Shown: piece by piece, positions 52,985-61,829 of the stretch
Position numbering within the stretch: position 1 is the first letter of the stretch
Layout: the number at the start of each line of letters is the position of its first letter
Origin: Candidatus Poribacteria bacterium
Lineage (GTDB): Bacteria; Poribacteria; WGA-4E; WGA-3G
Direction of reading: 5' to 3'
Assembly: GCA_958295945.1 (NCBI GenBank)
Contig: OY282386.1
Coordinates: forward strand, 1,302,001 to 1,366,000
DNA length: 64,000 nt
Position numbers and translations under genes: made by a program
Notes under the pieces: generated by a model
Seen by the model: the letters and a program-made list of their open reading frames with translations, nothing else
Told to the model about the DNA's origin: nothing
Database searches by the model: none

Positions 52985-53751
52985 ATGTATAAACAGATGC
53001 TAAAAGTTATTGGCGTAGTGATACTTTCATATTTAGTTTTGTCATTGATAGTCAAATATGCAATTACTCCATCAACACAATTGAAGGTAAACGGACAAAC
53101 GGTAGATGAACGGATACAACACATTCAAGAACAAATCGAATACTACAAGTTAGTCACTGAAACTATGGATATATCCTCAAAATCTATGGCAGCTTTCAAT
53201 GCAATTGATTTGCGCCACCAAGAAGAAACTGTAGATTTTATTCCTTTGACTGAGACAATAAACAAGACAATCAAAAAATTGAAGCAGGTGATAGAAAATG
53301 ATACAGAAACGATTGAACTGTCTAATGAAGATGAAGGATACCTAAAATCATTGGTAGATTCACATACCAAGTTGAAGGAAAAACTGATAGAATTAAAACA
53401 GAATATGGAGAATATAAATACGCAAATTCAAACACTACTTATTGACAGACAAAATACTACCACATCAACTATACCTATACAATCAATAAATTGTATGAAG
53501 CTTTTGAGAAAGTATCCGAAACAAAAGGTTCAATAAGCTCAATTTTTGGCAATACACTAAACATATTTCAATCAATTACTCGTATGACTCTTATGCAACA
53601 AAATTGGGAAATGCAGATTGATTTCAGTATGAAAAGGGTTGTAGGTGGGATAGTATTTTGCTGTCTATTGTCAATTGGAATGGTCTTTCTTGTTATGAAA
53701 CCAAGAAGGTTTTCTATGAAACAGTTTTATGCTAAGGATTCATTGGAATAA
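52985..53751 (+). pseudogene. Coiled-coil membrane protein gene with a frameshift
   Basis: The first frame (52985-53536) encodes an N-terminal membrane span (LKVIGVVILSYLVLSLIVKY) and a coiled-coil (KKLKQVIENDTETIELSNED). Near 53485 the -1 frame carries on with KLYEAFEKVSETKGSISSIF and a second span (VVGGIVFCCLLSIGMVFLVM) with a basic tail to 53751. The two parts read as one Wzz-like hairpin protein (span, coil, span) of about 255 residues. The first frame stops at 53536 in unrelated text. One base is probably missing by mutation or sequence error; no convincing slippery heptamer is seen. Member of the VWA operon; role unknown. Confidence 0.6.
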
Positions 53752-53865
53752 TGGATTAAATTTAATTGAGACTTATCACACGTACCCAAACTATAGAGAG
53801 ATTTGAAAAAGACAATTAGATCCAATATGCAACTTCGTATGACAATCTTAATGATTGGAGAATAA

Positions 53866-54789
53866 ATGTTAGAAACAACGGACGCATTACAAGTTGACAT
53901 CAATGATTTGTCAAAACTCAAACCTTTAAGGATTGGAGATATTCTGGATGGAACATTTAGTCTTTACAGAAACCATATTACGCTGTTCTTGGGTGTTGCT
54001 TCAGTCTACCTTATTGCAATTGTAATAGAATATTCTATAAAAGGATTTCTCTCAAATTCCAATCTATCAAAGATACTCGCATCACTTATATCTTTACCGT
54101 TCGCTGTCCTAAGTATGGGTGGGATTGTTGTCGCTGCAGCCACAATATATCTTGGTGGTGAAATCACAAGTAGTACTGCTCTAAAACAGACATTTCGCAG
54201 GTTATGGACATTGGTATTTTGCCATCTATTATGGCGGATGGTTCAGGTGATACCACTCATATTTATCGTTTTATCCATTACTTCTGTAATACGAACAGGG
54301 ACATGGGCACTGCCTATAATGACTGCTATTATCTGTATCCCTATTATAATTTATTTTTCTGTGCGTTGGATTTTCTATGTTGAAACTGTCATAATAGAGA
54401 AATGTTCTGTTGGGGAAGCCCTGAGACGCAGCAGTGAACTCGTTCAAGAAAATTGGTGGAAAGTCTTTGGTATTATTTGCTTGATTCTAATATCAAGTTA
54501 TGCGGTTAAGTACATCCTTGAGAATTCCCTCGGTCTTGTGTTAATATCTGCAAATTTGGCTGGCGGTACGGATTTGATATCACTCATTAAATGGTCAATT
54601 TTTGATAATGTTCTTGATACTAAAAGTTATCCATTTTACGTCATTATGACATGCGCTCAAATGGTTTTAAAGGCACTCGTCGCACCAATATGGATTATCG
54701 GCGTGACACTATTATACTTTGATCGTAGGATACGAAAAGAAGGGCATGATATTCAACTAACCGCAAACAATCCTGACATTTTTGTCTAA
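53866..54789 (+). CDS. Polytopic membrane protein, glycerophosphodiester-phosphodiesterase-membrane-like
   Basis: 307 residues with a good GGAG site. The start of the membrane region (LRIGDILDGTFSLYRNHITLF) is the hallmark of a family of six-span proteins with the pattern GDILDxTFxLYRxN. Hydrophobic stretches lie near 45-65, 70-100, 125-180, 200-220 and 265-285. No enzymatic residues can be named. Such proteins are common in VWA/MoxR neighbourhoods and may support membrane assembly. Co-oriented; the next gene follows after 18 bp. Confidence 0.7.
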   Translation: MLETTDALQVDINDLSKLKPLRIGDILDGTFSLYRNHITLFLGVASVYLIAIVIEYSIKGFLSNSNLSKILASLISLPFAVLSMGGIVVAAATIYLGGEITSSTALKQTFRRLWTLVFCHLLWRMVQVIPLIFIVLSITSVIRTGTWALPIMTAIICIPIIIYFSVRWIFYVETVIIEKCSVGEALRRSSELVQENWWKVFGIICLILISSYAVKYILENSLGLVLISANLAGGTDLISLIKWSIFDNVLDTKSYPFYVIMTCAQMVLKALVAPIWIIGVTLLYFDRRIRKEGHDIQLTANNPDIFV

Positions 54790-54807
54790 AACTTATATGA
54801 CAACATT

Positions 54808-57387
54808 ATGGAAATAACACGTCCTTTATTACTGCTACTGCTACTATTATTGCCGGTTCTATACTACGGATTTCGGCGCAGTCTTGTGGATCTGTCTCGT
54901 ACACAAAGAATAATTAGTTTGTGTGTAAGAGTGGTTATTCTTCTATTGTTGATATTGAGTGTCGCAGATTTTCAATATCTGAAAACTGATGACAAACTCG
55001 CTGTAATGTTCCTGACAGATATTTCTGATAGTATTTCAGACGATGGTTTGAAGAATGCAACCGATTTTGTCAACGAAGCGATAGAAGCAAGTGAAGGAAA
55101 TCAACAAACGGGAATTATAGCGTTTACAGAAAAAGCAGAAATCCTAAAGTCCAATGAAGGTAATGAGCAAACAGAATCAGATGGTAAATTAGATCTCTCT
55201 GAAATTAAGAATAACTGGTTGGAAGCAGATGAGGATGCTGGTGACACAACAAACATCGCACAAGCAATTGAAACTGCATGGAGTGTTTTTCCTGCCAATG
55301 CAAACAAACGGATAGTACTGATTACGGATGGTTTAGAAACACAGGGAGATGTTGTTCACACTGCACTTCGTGGGAAAGAGTTTGATATACAGATTGACAC
55401 GGTTCCCATTTATCCGAGTGATTCACCAGAGGTGATGGTACAGCGAATTGATGCACCTGCTCAAGTCAAACAAGGGGCACCGTTCAGTTTAGAAGTGATT
55501 GTACATAGCAACCATGAAGATATTGCAGAAATCCGTCTCTATAAGAACAAATTCGAGGCATCCAAAAAAGAGGTGCGTCTTGTTGAAGGCGAAAATCGTG
55601 TTTTATTTACGCAAACACATGAAGATAGTGGTACATTGACGTATGATGCGACCATCCGAACAACACAGGATACTCGCTACGATAACAACAAAGCACTCGG
55701 TATCGTTTCTGTTTCTGGTCAACCGAAAATATTACTTATAGATGAGAACGAATCGCAAACCCGATATTTGATGCGAGCACTTGAAGATGCAAAGATACGG
55801 GTTGATGTCCGTAACGGCTTAGGTGTTCCCGATGAATTGGCTGACCTTCAAAACTATGAACTGATTATTTTCAGTGATGTGCCAGCAAATCGTTTGACCG
55901 AGAAACAGATGGAACTTATCCGAACTTATGTGCAAGACCTTGGTGGTGGCTTTATGATGCTCGGAAGTGAGAATAGTTATGGATTAGGTGGCTACTACAA
56001 GACGCCGATTGAGGAGGTCCTACCTGTCCGAACAGATACCGAAAAGAAAAAAGAGACGCCATCGTTAGCAATGGTTTTGGTAATTGACAAATCTGGCAGT
56101 ATGGGTGGAATCAAGATTGAATTAGCAAAAGAAGCTGCTCGCGCAACCGTAGAACTGCTCGGTCCGCGCGATAAAATCGGTGTCATCGCTTTTGACGGTT
56201 CACCGTTCTGGATTACCGAGATGCACGATGCATCAGATAAACAATTTATCTCAAATCAGGTCGGTTCAATTACAGCAAGTGGTGGCACAAATCTCTATCC
56301 TGCACTTCAACAAGCATATTACGCTTTGACAGAAACAACGGCAAAGTTAAAGCATGTCATCGTTCTCAGCGATGGGCATTCGCAAGGTGGTGATTGGTAT
56401 GGTATCGCTAATTCTATGCACTCAGAACGGATTACAATATCCACTGTCGGTATCGGTAGCGGAGCAGACATGAATCTGTTGGGCAACCTCGCACAATGGG
56501 GTGGTGGACGCGAGTATTTTACACAAGACCCGTATAATGTCCCACAGATTTTTGCTAAGGAGACCGTCACCGCATCACAATCTGCAATCATAGATACACC
56601 ATTCATCCCACAACGTATCAAACCAACTCAAGTGTTGAGTGGTATAGACCTTGAACTTGCACCTTTCCTACTTGGATATGTTGCCACCCAACCACGTCCC
56701 ACTGCTGAGATTTTCCTTGTCTCTGACCGCGGAGACCCGATACTTGCAAGTTGGCAATACGGCTTGGGAAAATCTGTCGCATTCACCTCCGATGCGAAAG
56801 CACGATGGGCAACGGATTGGTTAGAATGGGCAGGTTACGGTAAGTTCTGGACGCAACTTGTGCGTGATACGATGCGGAAGACAACGCTCAGCAATTTCCA
56901 AGCAGCAATCTCTAAAGAGAAAGGGGTGGCACATCTGGCGATTGATGCACTGAGTGAAACAGGACAATTTTTGAATGAATTGGACAGTCAAATTTCGCTC
57001 ATTGGTCCAGACCTAAAAAAGAAAGAACTATCTATCTCACAGACATCACCAGGACGGTATGAACTTGAGTTTCCGACAGCAGAGGTAGGTCCCTATTTCT
57101 TAAACATCACACAAAAACAGGCAGGAGAAATCGTCAACACACAAGTTGCCGGCACAGTTGTCTCATATCCTGAAGAGTATCTCGTTCACAATGTGAATGA
57201 TGCACTCCTTACACAGATCTCCAATGTGTCGGGTGGAAAATTCAATATCACAGCTGAAGAAGCATTTCGTGCCCCAGAAAATCCGGTAACACTACGGATT
57301 CACCTATGGAGACCATTTCTTATTACTGCCATTATTCTATTGCTCATTGACATTGCGTTGCGACGCATTGATATGAGACGTTCCTAA
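54808..57387 (+). CDS. Membrane protein with two VWA domains and a GATase-like domain
   Basis: 859 residues. The N-terminus has two membrane spans (5-20 and 40-55). A first VWA region (FLTDISDSISDD near 70-78), an Ig-like region, a class I glutamine-amidotransferase-like domain (PKILLIDENESQTRYLM to LGSENSYGLGGY, about 305-395), and a second VWA domain with a canonical MIDAS DKSGSMGG near 428 follow. The C-terminal half ends in a membrane span (LITAIILLLIDIAL). The layout matches large BatB/YfbK-like proteins that finish MoxR operons. MIDAS motifs suggest metal-dependent binding. Inner membrane with an extracytoplasmic middle. Confidence 0.85.
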   Translation: MEITRPLLLLLLLLLPVLYYGFRRSLVDLSRTQRIISLCVRVVILLLLILSVADFQYLKTDDKLAVMFLTDISDSISDDGLKNATDFVNEAIEASEGNQQTGIIAFTEKAEILKSNEGNEQTESDGKLDLSEIKNNWLEADEDAGDTTNIAQAIETAWSVFPANANKRIVLITDGLETQGDVVHTALRGKEFDIQIDTVPIYPSDSPEVMVQRIDAPAQVKQGAPFSLEVIVHSNHEDIAEIRLYKNKFEASKKEVRLVEGENRVLFTQTHEDSGTLTYDATIRTTQDTRYDNNKALGIVSVSGQPKILLIDENESQTRYLMRALEDAKIRVDVRNGLGVPDELADLQNYELIIFSDVPANRLTEKQMELIRTYVQDLGGGFMMLGSENSYGLGGYYKTPIEEVLPVRTDTEKKKETPSLAMVLVIDKSGSMGGIKIELAKEAARATVELLGPRDKIGVIAFDGSPFWITEMHDASDKQFISNQVGSITASGGTNLYPALQQAYYALTETTAKLKHVIVLSDGHSQGGDWYGIANSMHSERITISTVGIGSGADMNLLGNLAQWGGGREYFTQDPYNVPQIFAKETVTASQSAIIDTPFIPQRIKPTQVLSGIDLELAPFLLGYVATQPRPTAEIFLVSDRGDPILASWQYGLGKSVAFTSDAKARWATDWLEWAGYGKFWTQLVRDTMRKTTLSNFQAAISKEKGVAHLAIDALSETGQFLNELDSQISLIGPDLKKKELSISQTSPGRYELEFPTAEVGPYFLNITQKQAGEIVNTQVAGTVVSYPEEYLVHNVNDALLTQISNVSGGKFNITAEEAFRAPENPVTLRIHLWRPFLITAIILLLIDIALRRIDMRRS

Positions 57388-57443
57388 AACCTTTCTATTA
57401 CATCAATAACGCTATTCCAAAGATTAAGTTTAATCCACTATGT

Positions 57444-57458
57444 AGTATATGCTATACT
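57444..57458 (+). promoter_or_regulatory. Palindrome over a -10-like element upstream of the ATPase-PIN pair
   Basis: AGTATA-tgc-TATACT is a perfect inverted repeat. TATACT at 57453-57458 would make a good -10; a weak TTTAAT-like -35 precedes it. The ATG is 40 bases downstream. Repressor control of the pair is a reasonable inference. Confidence 0.5.
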
Positions 57459-57498
57459 TAACCCTAAGGACATAACATCAAACTGTTGAGGTTACATT

Positions 57499-58812
57499 AT
57501 GAGCATTACACAATTCACAATGGAAGAGGTGCGGTGTTTCGGTGAACGTCAAACACTTGAAATTCGTCCTCTAACCTTTTTGGTGGGTGAGAATAGCACT
57601 GGGAAAACGACTGCACTCGCATGTTTCTATGTATTGGCAAATTATCTGCGAAATGGAGATTTGGATTTTAATTCGGATCCTTATACATTAGGCACTTTTA
57701 AGGATATTGTTAGAAACAGTAACATAAAAGAGAAAAACTTCAAACTTGGATTTACTAGTAGAAATAACAATGAAGATGTCCAAGTAACAGTTGAATTTGT
57801 AGAAAAAAAAGGAAGTATTGAACCGACTGCAAGTTCATTAAGAATGAAATTCGTTGATGGTGAAATCAATCTTGAAACAGAAGGACAGAGAGATTTATCA
57901 GTTCATTTAGTCTCTTATGATGTGCATCAAAATCAATATAATCTAATCTGCGGTTCTGATGCTTTAAGTTCCCCTTATTTTCGATTACTCTCACTTGCTT
58001 TTAAAGGAAAATCTGATGGAGAAACTGCTTTAAACGAATATATGCATAAAAAGGGTCAACATATAGGAATATGCGATTATCAACCTTGGGACACATTTTG
58101 TGGTTTTTCGGTAAATAGTAGTTCTCCAATTAGGTCACGACCTAAACGCACCTACGATCCGGCACGCGAATTTAACGATCCAGAAGGCAGTGATGTTCCG
58201 ATGATGCTAATGCGATTGGCGGTTACCAGAAAAAAAGAATGGGAGAAACTAAAACAACAACTCATAGAGTTTGGAATAAGTTCCGGGCTTTTTCAAGACA
58301 TAAAGATAAAGAACTTTAGCGGTTCCCTTGGTGGACCATTCCAACTGCAATTCAAGGTAAAGGGACCTACTAAGAATATCGTAGATGTTGGCTATGGAAT
58401 TAGTCAAATACTTCCGCTCTTAGTACAAGTATTATATCCAAGTCTTGCCCAATATAGTGAAAGTAAACCCATACCCCCAAGTTATTCCTTACTCCAACAA
58501 CCAGAGGTGCACCTACATCCAAGGGCTCAAGCGGAATTTACTACTTTATTGACAAGATTGACAAAACAGGGAAATCAGTCATTCATTATTGAAACACACA
58601 GCGACTATATGATAGACCGTGCACGTATTGAGATCAGAAAAGGAAACATCAAACCTGAAGATGTGTCTCTGGTTTACTTTGAACCGAAGAGAAATATTGT
58701 TAATGTGCATAATATTGGGTTTGATGAAATGGGTAACCTTGACGGTGCTCCTTCACATTATCGTGATTTTTTCCTCAAAGAATCTAAACGACTGATGGGT
58801 TTTGAGGATTAA
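57499..58812 (+). CDS. RecF/OLD-like ATPase (AAA_15/DUF3696 type), first gene of an ATPase-PIN pair
   Basis: 437 residues, GAGG ribosome site. Walker A GENSTGKTT near 31-39; a long insertion follows; the C-terminal ABC-like half holds QILPLLVQVL, LLQQPEVHLHP (Walker B region, with QQ where EE/EQ is usual) and IIETHSDYMIDR. The last part (PEDVSLVYFE...DEMGNLDG) matches DUF3696-like ATPases. Related ATPases sense phage or DNA ends in defence modules (for example OLD/Gabija-like and PARIS AriA). The downstream PIN-like gene starts 3 bases after this stop, so the two are translationally coupled. A sensor role is inferred. Confidence 0.85.
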   Translation: MSITQFTMEEVRCFGERQTLEIRPLTFLVGENSTGKTTALACFYVLANYLRNGDLDFNSDPYTLGTFKDIVRNSNIKEKNFKLGFTSRNNNEDVQVTVEFVEKKGSIEPTASSLRMKFVDGEINLETEGQRDLSVHLVSYDVHQNQYNLICGSDALSSPYFRLLSLAFKGKSDGETALNEYMHKKGQHIGICDYQPWDTFCGFSVNSSSPIRSRPKRTYDPAREFNDPEGSDVPMMLMRLAVTRKKEWEKLKQQLIEFGISSGLFQDIKIKNFSGSLGGPFQLQFKVKGPTKNIVDVGYGISQILPLLVQVLYPSLAQYSESKPIPPSYSLLQQPEVHLHPRAQAEFTTLLTRLTKQGNQSFIIETHSDYMIDRARIEIRKGNIKPEDVSLVYFEPKRNIVNVHNIGFDEMGNLDGAPSHYRDFFLKESKRLMGFED

Positions 58813-58815
58813 TAT

Positions 58816-59244
58816 ATGTGCGCGATATTGGATGCAAATACGTTTCATAAATTCAAGGATCCTTCCAATGAAGATATGAAACCCGTTTGGAAATGGTTAG
58901 AGAACAAAAATGGCAAAATAATCTATACGAGTACCAAGAAATTTGAGGAAGAATGGTATAAAGGAGGAATGGATCCCATCAGAGAACAACTCATGCGTTC
59001 TGGTCAACTTAAATTGGTATCACAAGACGTGCAAGAAAAAGCAGACGAACTGAAAGATGAAATAAGATCTAATGATGAACACATTATAGCATTGGCTATA
59101 ATAGCTCAAGTAAAAATTCTAATTTCATATAGAGAGGGGGACAGTGATTTGTTCAATGATTTTAAGAATCGTAATTTGGTTCACGGTAAAGTATACACCA
59201 GAAAAGAGCATCAGCGTTTGCTAACTAAAGACACTTGTCCCTAA
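58816..59244 (+). CDS. PIN-like nuclease, second gene of the pair
   Basis: 142 residues. It starts ATG-TGC-GCG just after the ATPase stop. Acidic residues fit a PIN nuclease: D6 in ILDANTF, E in KKFEEEW, the D/E pair in SNDEHIIALA (about 91-92) and D in REGDSDLFNDFKN (about 108-115). PIN proteins cleave RNA and are typical toxins or effector nucleases. No antitoxin of the usual small DNA-binding type is next to it; the ATPase may be the regulator. Fold assignment is by motif only. Confidence 0.7.
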   Translation: MCAILDANTFHKFKDPSNEDMKPVWKWLENKNGKIIYTSTKKFEEEWYKGGMDPIREQLMRSGQLKLVSQDVQEKADELKDEIRSNDEHIIALAIIAQVKILISYREGDSDLFNDFKNRNLVHGKVYTRKEHQRLLTKDTCP

Positions 59245-59286
59245 CTGAAAATGTAAGTTCAAGAATCGGATTTAATGGAGCGAGAC

Positions 59287-60237
59287 ATGGCACAGCAATG
59301 GCACACCGAACAAGTTGCAATAGATGTGAAGATTGACCCGATTGAAGCATGCTATCAAAACGGATGGACTGATGGACTGCCCGTTGTTCCACCAACTCCG
59401 GAACGCGTTGAAAAAATGTTAAGCGGAACCACACGTTCCCGAGATGAATTGATTGCAGCACTCCCACCGAAATGGGGCAAAGCAACAGTTGAGCGGATAG
59501 CAATAAACGCTGTAATGGCGGGTTGTCTCCCAGAATATCTACCTGTTGTTCTTGCTGCTGTTGAGGCGATGGTAGATGAGCGATTTAATTTACACGGTGT
59601 CCAAGTCACTACGTCACATGTTTCTCCTATGGTGATAGTCCATGGACCTATTCGGAAAAAGTTGAATATCAACGACGGTTTCAATCTATTTGGTCAAGGA
59701 TGGCGGGCAAATGCTACTATTGGCAGAGCAGTCCGACTCATCTGTACAAACATAGGAGGGGCATTGCCTGCAGAATTAGACCGAGCTGCATTTGGACATG
59801 TTGGGAAGTATACGTGTTGCATTGCTGAAATTGAAGGTGAGGAAAACCCGTGGAAACCGCTACATGTGGAACGCGGTTTTGAACCTGAAGACAACACTGT
59901 AACCGTTTTTGCTGGAGCAGGTCCTAAAAGTATCAACGATCACGGTAGCAATACCGCAGAAGGTATTCTTACGACAATCTGTCAAAATATGGCAGCATCT
60001 GGTAATAGTAGGGGTGAAACCTTATTAGTCATCGGAATTGAGCATGCCGAGACAATTTCAGGTGATGGGTTTAGGAAATCAGATATCCGTAAACACATCG
60101 CTGAAACAACGAATCAATATTCTGAAGAAGATTTATTACTTATGGTAGCAGGTGGTCCAGCAGGGAGATGGAGTATGTTGGTTCAAGGTTGGGGTTCTCC
60201 CTCATCAAGAGCAATTTCAACTGAATTGAAAGATTGA
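59287..60237 (+). CDS. Uncharacterised conserved protein with DGLPVVPPTP motif
   Basis: 316 residues from the ATG at 59287 (MAQQWHTEQ), which has GGAG eight bases ahead; the ATG at 59275 is an alternative. The N-terminal GWTDGLPVVPPTPERV and later AINAVMAGCLPEYLPVVLAA and CTNIGGALPAELDRAAFG are hallmarks of a widespread unnamed family, which I recall beside UGSC-motif (seleno)proteins in Chloroflexi-like genomes. A conserved CLPEY cysteine and CCIAEIEGEENPW suggest an enzyme. No membrane segment. Function not known; not obviously linked to the ATPase-PIN pair upstream. Confidence 0.7.
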   Translation: MAQQWHTEQVAIDVKIDPIEACYQNGWTDGLPVVPPTPERVEKMLSGTTRSRDELIAALPPKWGKATVERIAINAVMAGCLPEYLPVVLAAVEAMVDERFNLHGVQVTTSHVSPMVIVHGPIRKKLNINDGFNLFGQGWRANATIGRAVRLICTNIGGALPAELDRAAFGHVGKYTCCIAEIEGEENPWKPLHVERGFEPEDNTVTVFAGAGPKSINDHGSNTAEGILTTICQNMAASGNSRGETLLVIGIEHAETISGDGFRKSDIRKHIAETTNQYSEEDLLLMVAGGPAGRWSMLVQGWGSPSSRAISTELKD

Positions 60238-60285
60238 CATTTGTTGGGTTTTATGGTTTTATAAACAATAGAGGAGGATAAGAGT

Positions 60286-61692
60286 ATGAATATTCAGGGA
60301 ATACAACTAACTGATGAACAGATGCGGGATTTCATCATCAATGGATATCTCAAGGTGGAAACAGACTTTCCCGCGAGTTTTCATGAACAAATTTTCCAAC
60401 AGTTGGAAGCGATGTTTGAAAAGACCGGTAATTGGGGGAACAATGTGCTGCCGTTGATCCCAGAAATTCAACATGTTTTTGAGCATCCTGTTGTGCATGG
60501 AGCGATGCAGGGTGTGCTCGGAAAAAACTATATGATGCATCCACACCGTTATTGTCATTACAACCCATCAGGTAGTGGTGGACAAGGGTTTCATAAGGAT
60601 ACTTATGAAGGTGATGAACAGATACGCCGACACAGATGCCGTTGGACAATGGCGTTCTATTATCCACAGGATGTGAGTGAAGATATGGGACCGACTGCTG
60701 TGTTACCCGGTTCTCACTATTACGAAACCCATGATAGTGCCCACGAACAACCGGATACCTCATTATGTGGTGAAGCAGGCACCGTGACTATCGTTCATTA
60801 TGATCTGTGGCATCGTGCTACACCTAATGAAAGTGATAAGAAACGTTATATGTTAAAGTTTCTGTTCTCTCGTCTTGATGAACCGTCATCTCCTGATTGG
60901 CAGAGCGATGCTCCAGATTGGCAGTCTGTTGCTGATGGCATAGATCCAGACCATCCAGAACTATGGGAATCTCAGTGGGATTGGAATTACGGTAGACAAA
61001 ACGGATCTGCTAACGGTGTTTCTGCAGATGAGATAAATACTTTGCTGGAAACATTACAAAATGAAGATGAGAAACAACGGCTGAATGCAGCATATCGTTT
61101 AGGACGAGTGGGACCTTCTGTTGTACCGACATTACACCAAGTATTTCATGAGGGATCAGAATCAATCCGCAGTTATGTAGGTGTGGCATTAAGTCTGATT
61201 GGTGATGCTGCTGTTCCTACACTGATCGATGCGTTGTCAAATTCAGAGGAATCCATCCGAACAAGTGCATCGTATACTTTAGCAGATATGGGTAAAACTG
61301 CATTGGAGGCAGTGCCAGCACTAACAAAAGCTGCATCAGATGATTCCCCTTGGGTTCGTCGACATTCAATGGAAGGTTTAGGTATCATCGGTCAATATGT
61401 CAATGGAGACATGGATTTAGAACCGACTGTGCAAGTCTTAACAGACGGCTTAAATGATGAACTCTACTGGGTGCGTTATAATGCGGCACGATCCTTAGCA
61501 CAACTGGGATCAGTTTCTGAACCTGCTATTCCGACTTTGGTAGCACAATTGGAAGATGAAAACCGATATGTTCGGTTTAATGCAGCCTTAGCACTAAAAA
61601 AGATTGATACACCTGAAGCCAGAGAAATATTGCTGAGTCATCTGTTTTCAACAAGATGGTGTGCGTTAACATCTAATGAAACGCCTTATTAG
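60286..61692 (+). CDS. PhyH-like dioxygenase fused to HEAT repeats
   Basis: 468 residues, GAGGAGG ribosome site. Residues about 1-225 are a PhyH-type Fe(II)/2-oxoglutarate oxygenase: HxD in GFHKDTYEG near 103, VLPGSHYYE, the distal histidine in DLWHRATPN and the arginine in KKRYMLKF. Residues about 250-460 are HEAT/PBS-lyase-like repeats (RLNAAYRLGRVGPSVVPTL, SIRTSASYTLADMGKTALEA, YWVRYNAARSLAQLGSVSEP). The HEAT part usually binds proteins, so the oxygenase may be targeted to a macromolecule. A gap of 48 bp from the previous gene, same orientation. Confidence 0.85.
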   Translation: MNIQGIQLTDEQMRDFIINGYLKVETDFPASFHEQIFQQLEAMFEKTGNWGNNVLPLIPEIQHVFEHPVVHGAMQGVLGKNYMMHPHRYCHYNPSGSGGQGFHKDTYEGDEQIRRHRCRWTMAFYYPQDVSEDMGPTAVLPGSHYYETHDSAHEQPDTSLCGEAGTVTIVHYDLWHRATPNESDKKRYMLKFLFSRLDEPSSPDWQSDAPDWQSVADGIDPDHPELWESQWDWNYGRQNGSANGVSADEINTLLETLQNEDEKQRLNAAYRLGRVGPSVVPTLHQVFHEGSESIRSYVGVALSLIGDAAVPTLIDALSNSEESIRTSASYTLADMGKTALEAVPALTKAASDDSPWVRRHSMEGLGIIGQYVNGDMDLEPTVQVLTDGLNDELYWVRYNAARSLAQLGSVSEPAIPTLVAQLEDENRYVRFNAALALKKIDTPEAREILLSHLFSTRWCALTSNETPY

Positions 61693-61708
61693 AGCGTGTC
61701 ACATAAAT

Positions 61709-61774
61709 CATTGTACATCGGTCTCAGTGTCCACCATGTCAATTGTTGGCGGGACACTGAGACCCATCCTACAT
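61709..61774. repeat. Family A-like palindrome (variant)
   Basis: attgtacatcggtctcagtg begins the left arm and the right arm ends cactgagacccatcctacat. It lies between converging genes, so it may serve as a two-way terminator. The text before it (gtgtcacataaatcattgt) resembles that at 62848 before another repeat. Confidence 0.6.
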
Positions 61775-61829
61775 TAGAAGAAGCAACAGCTTCCATAGCA
61801 CTGAACCAATTTGATTTTTTATCCATTTA

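Noticed and set aside
53440-53500. Programmed -1 frameshift
   Set aside because: No slippery heptamer or downstream stem could be found in the overlap; mutation or sequence error is simpler.
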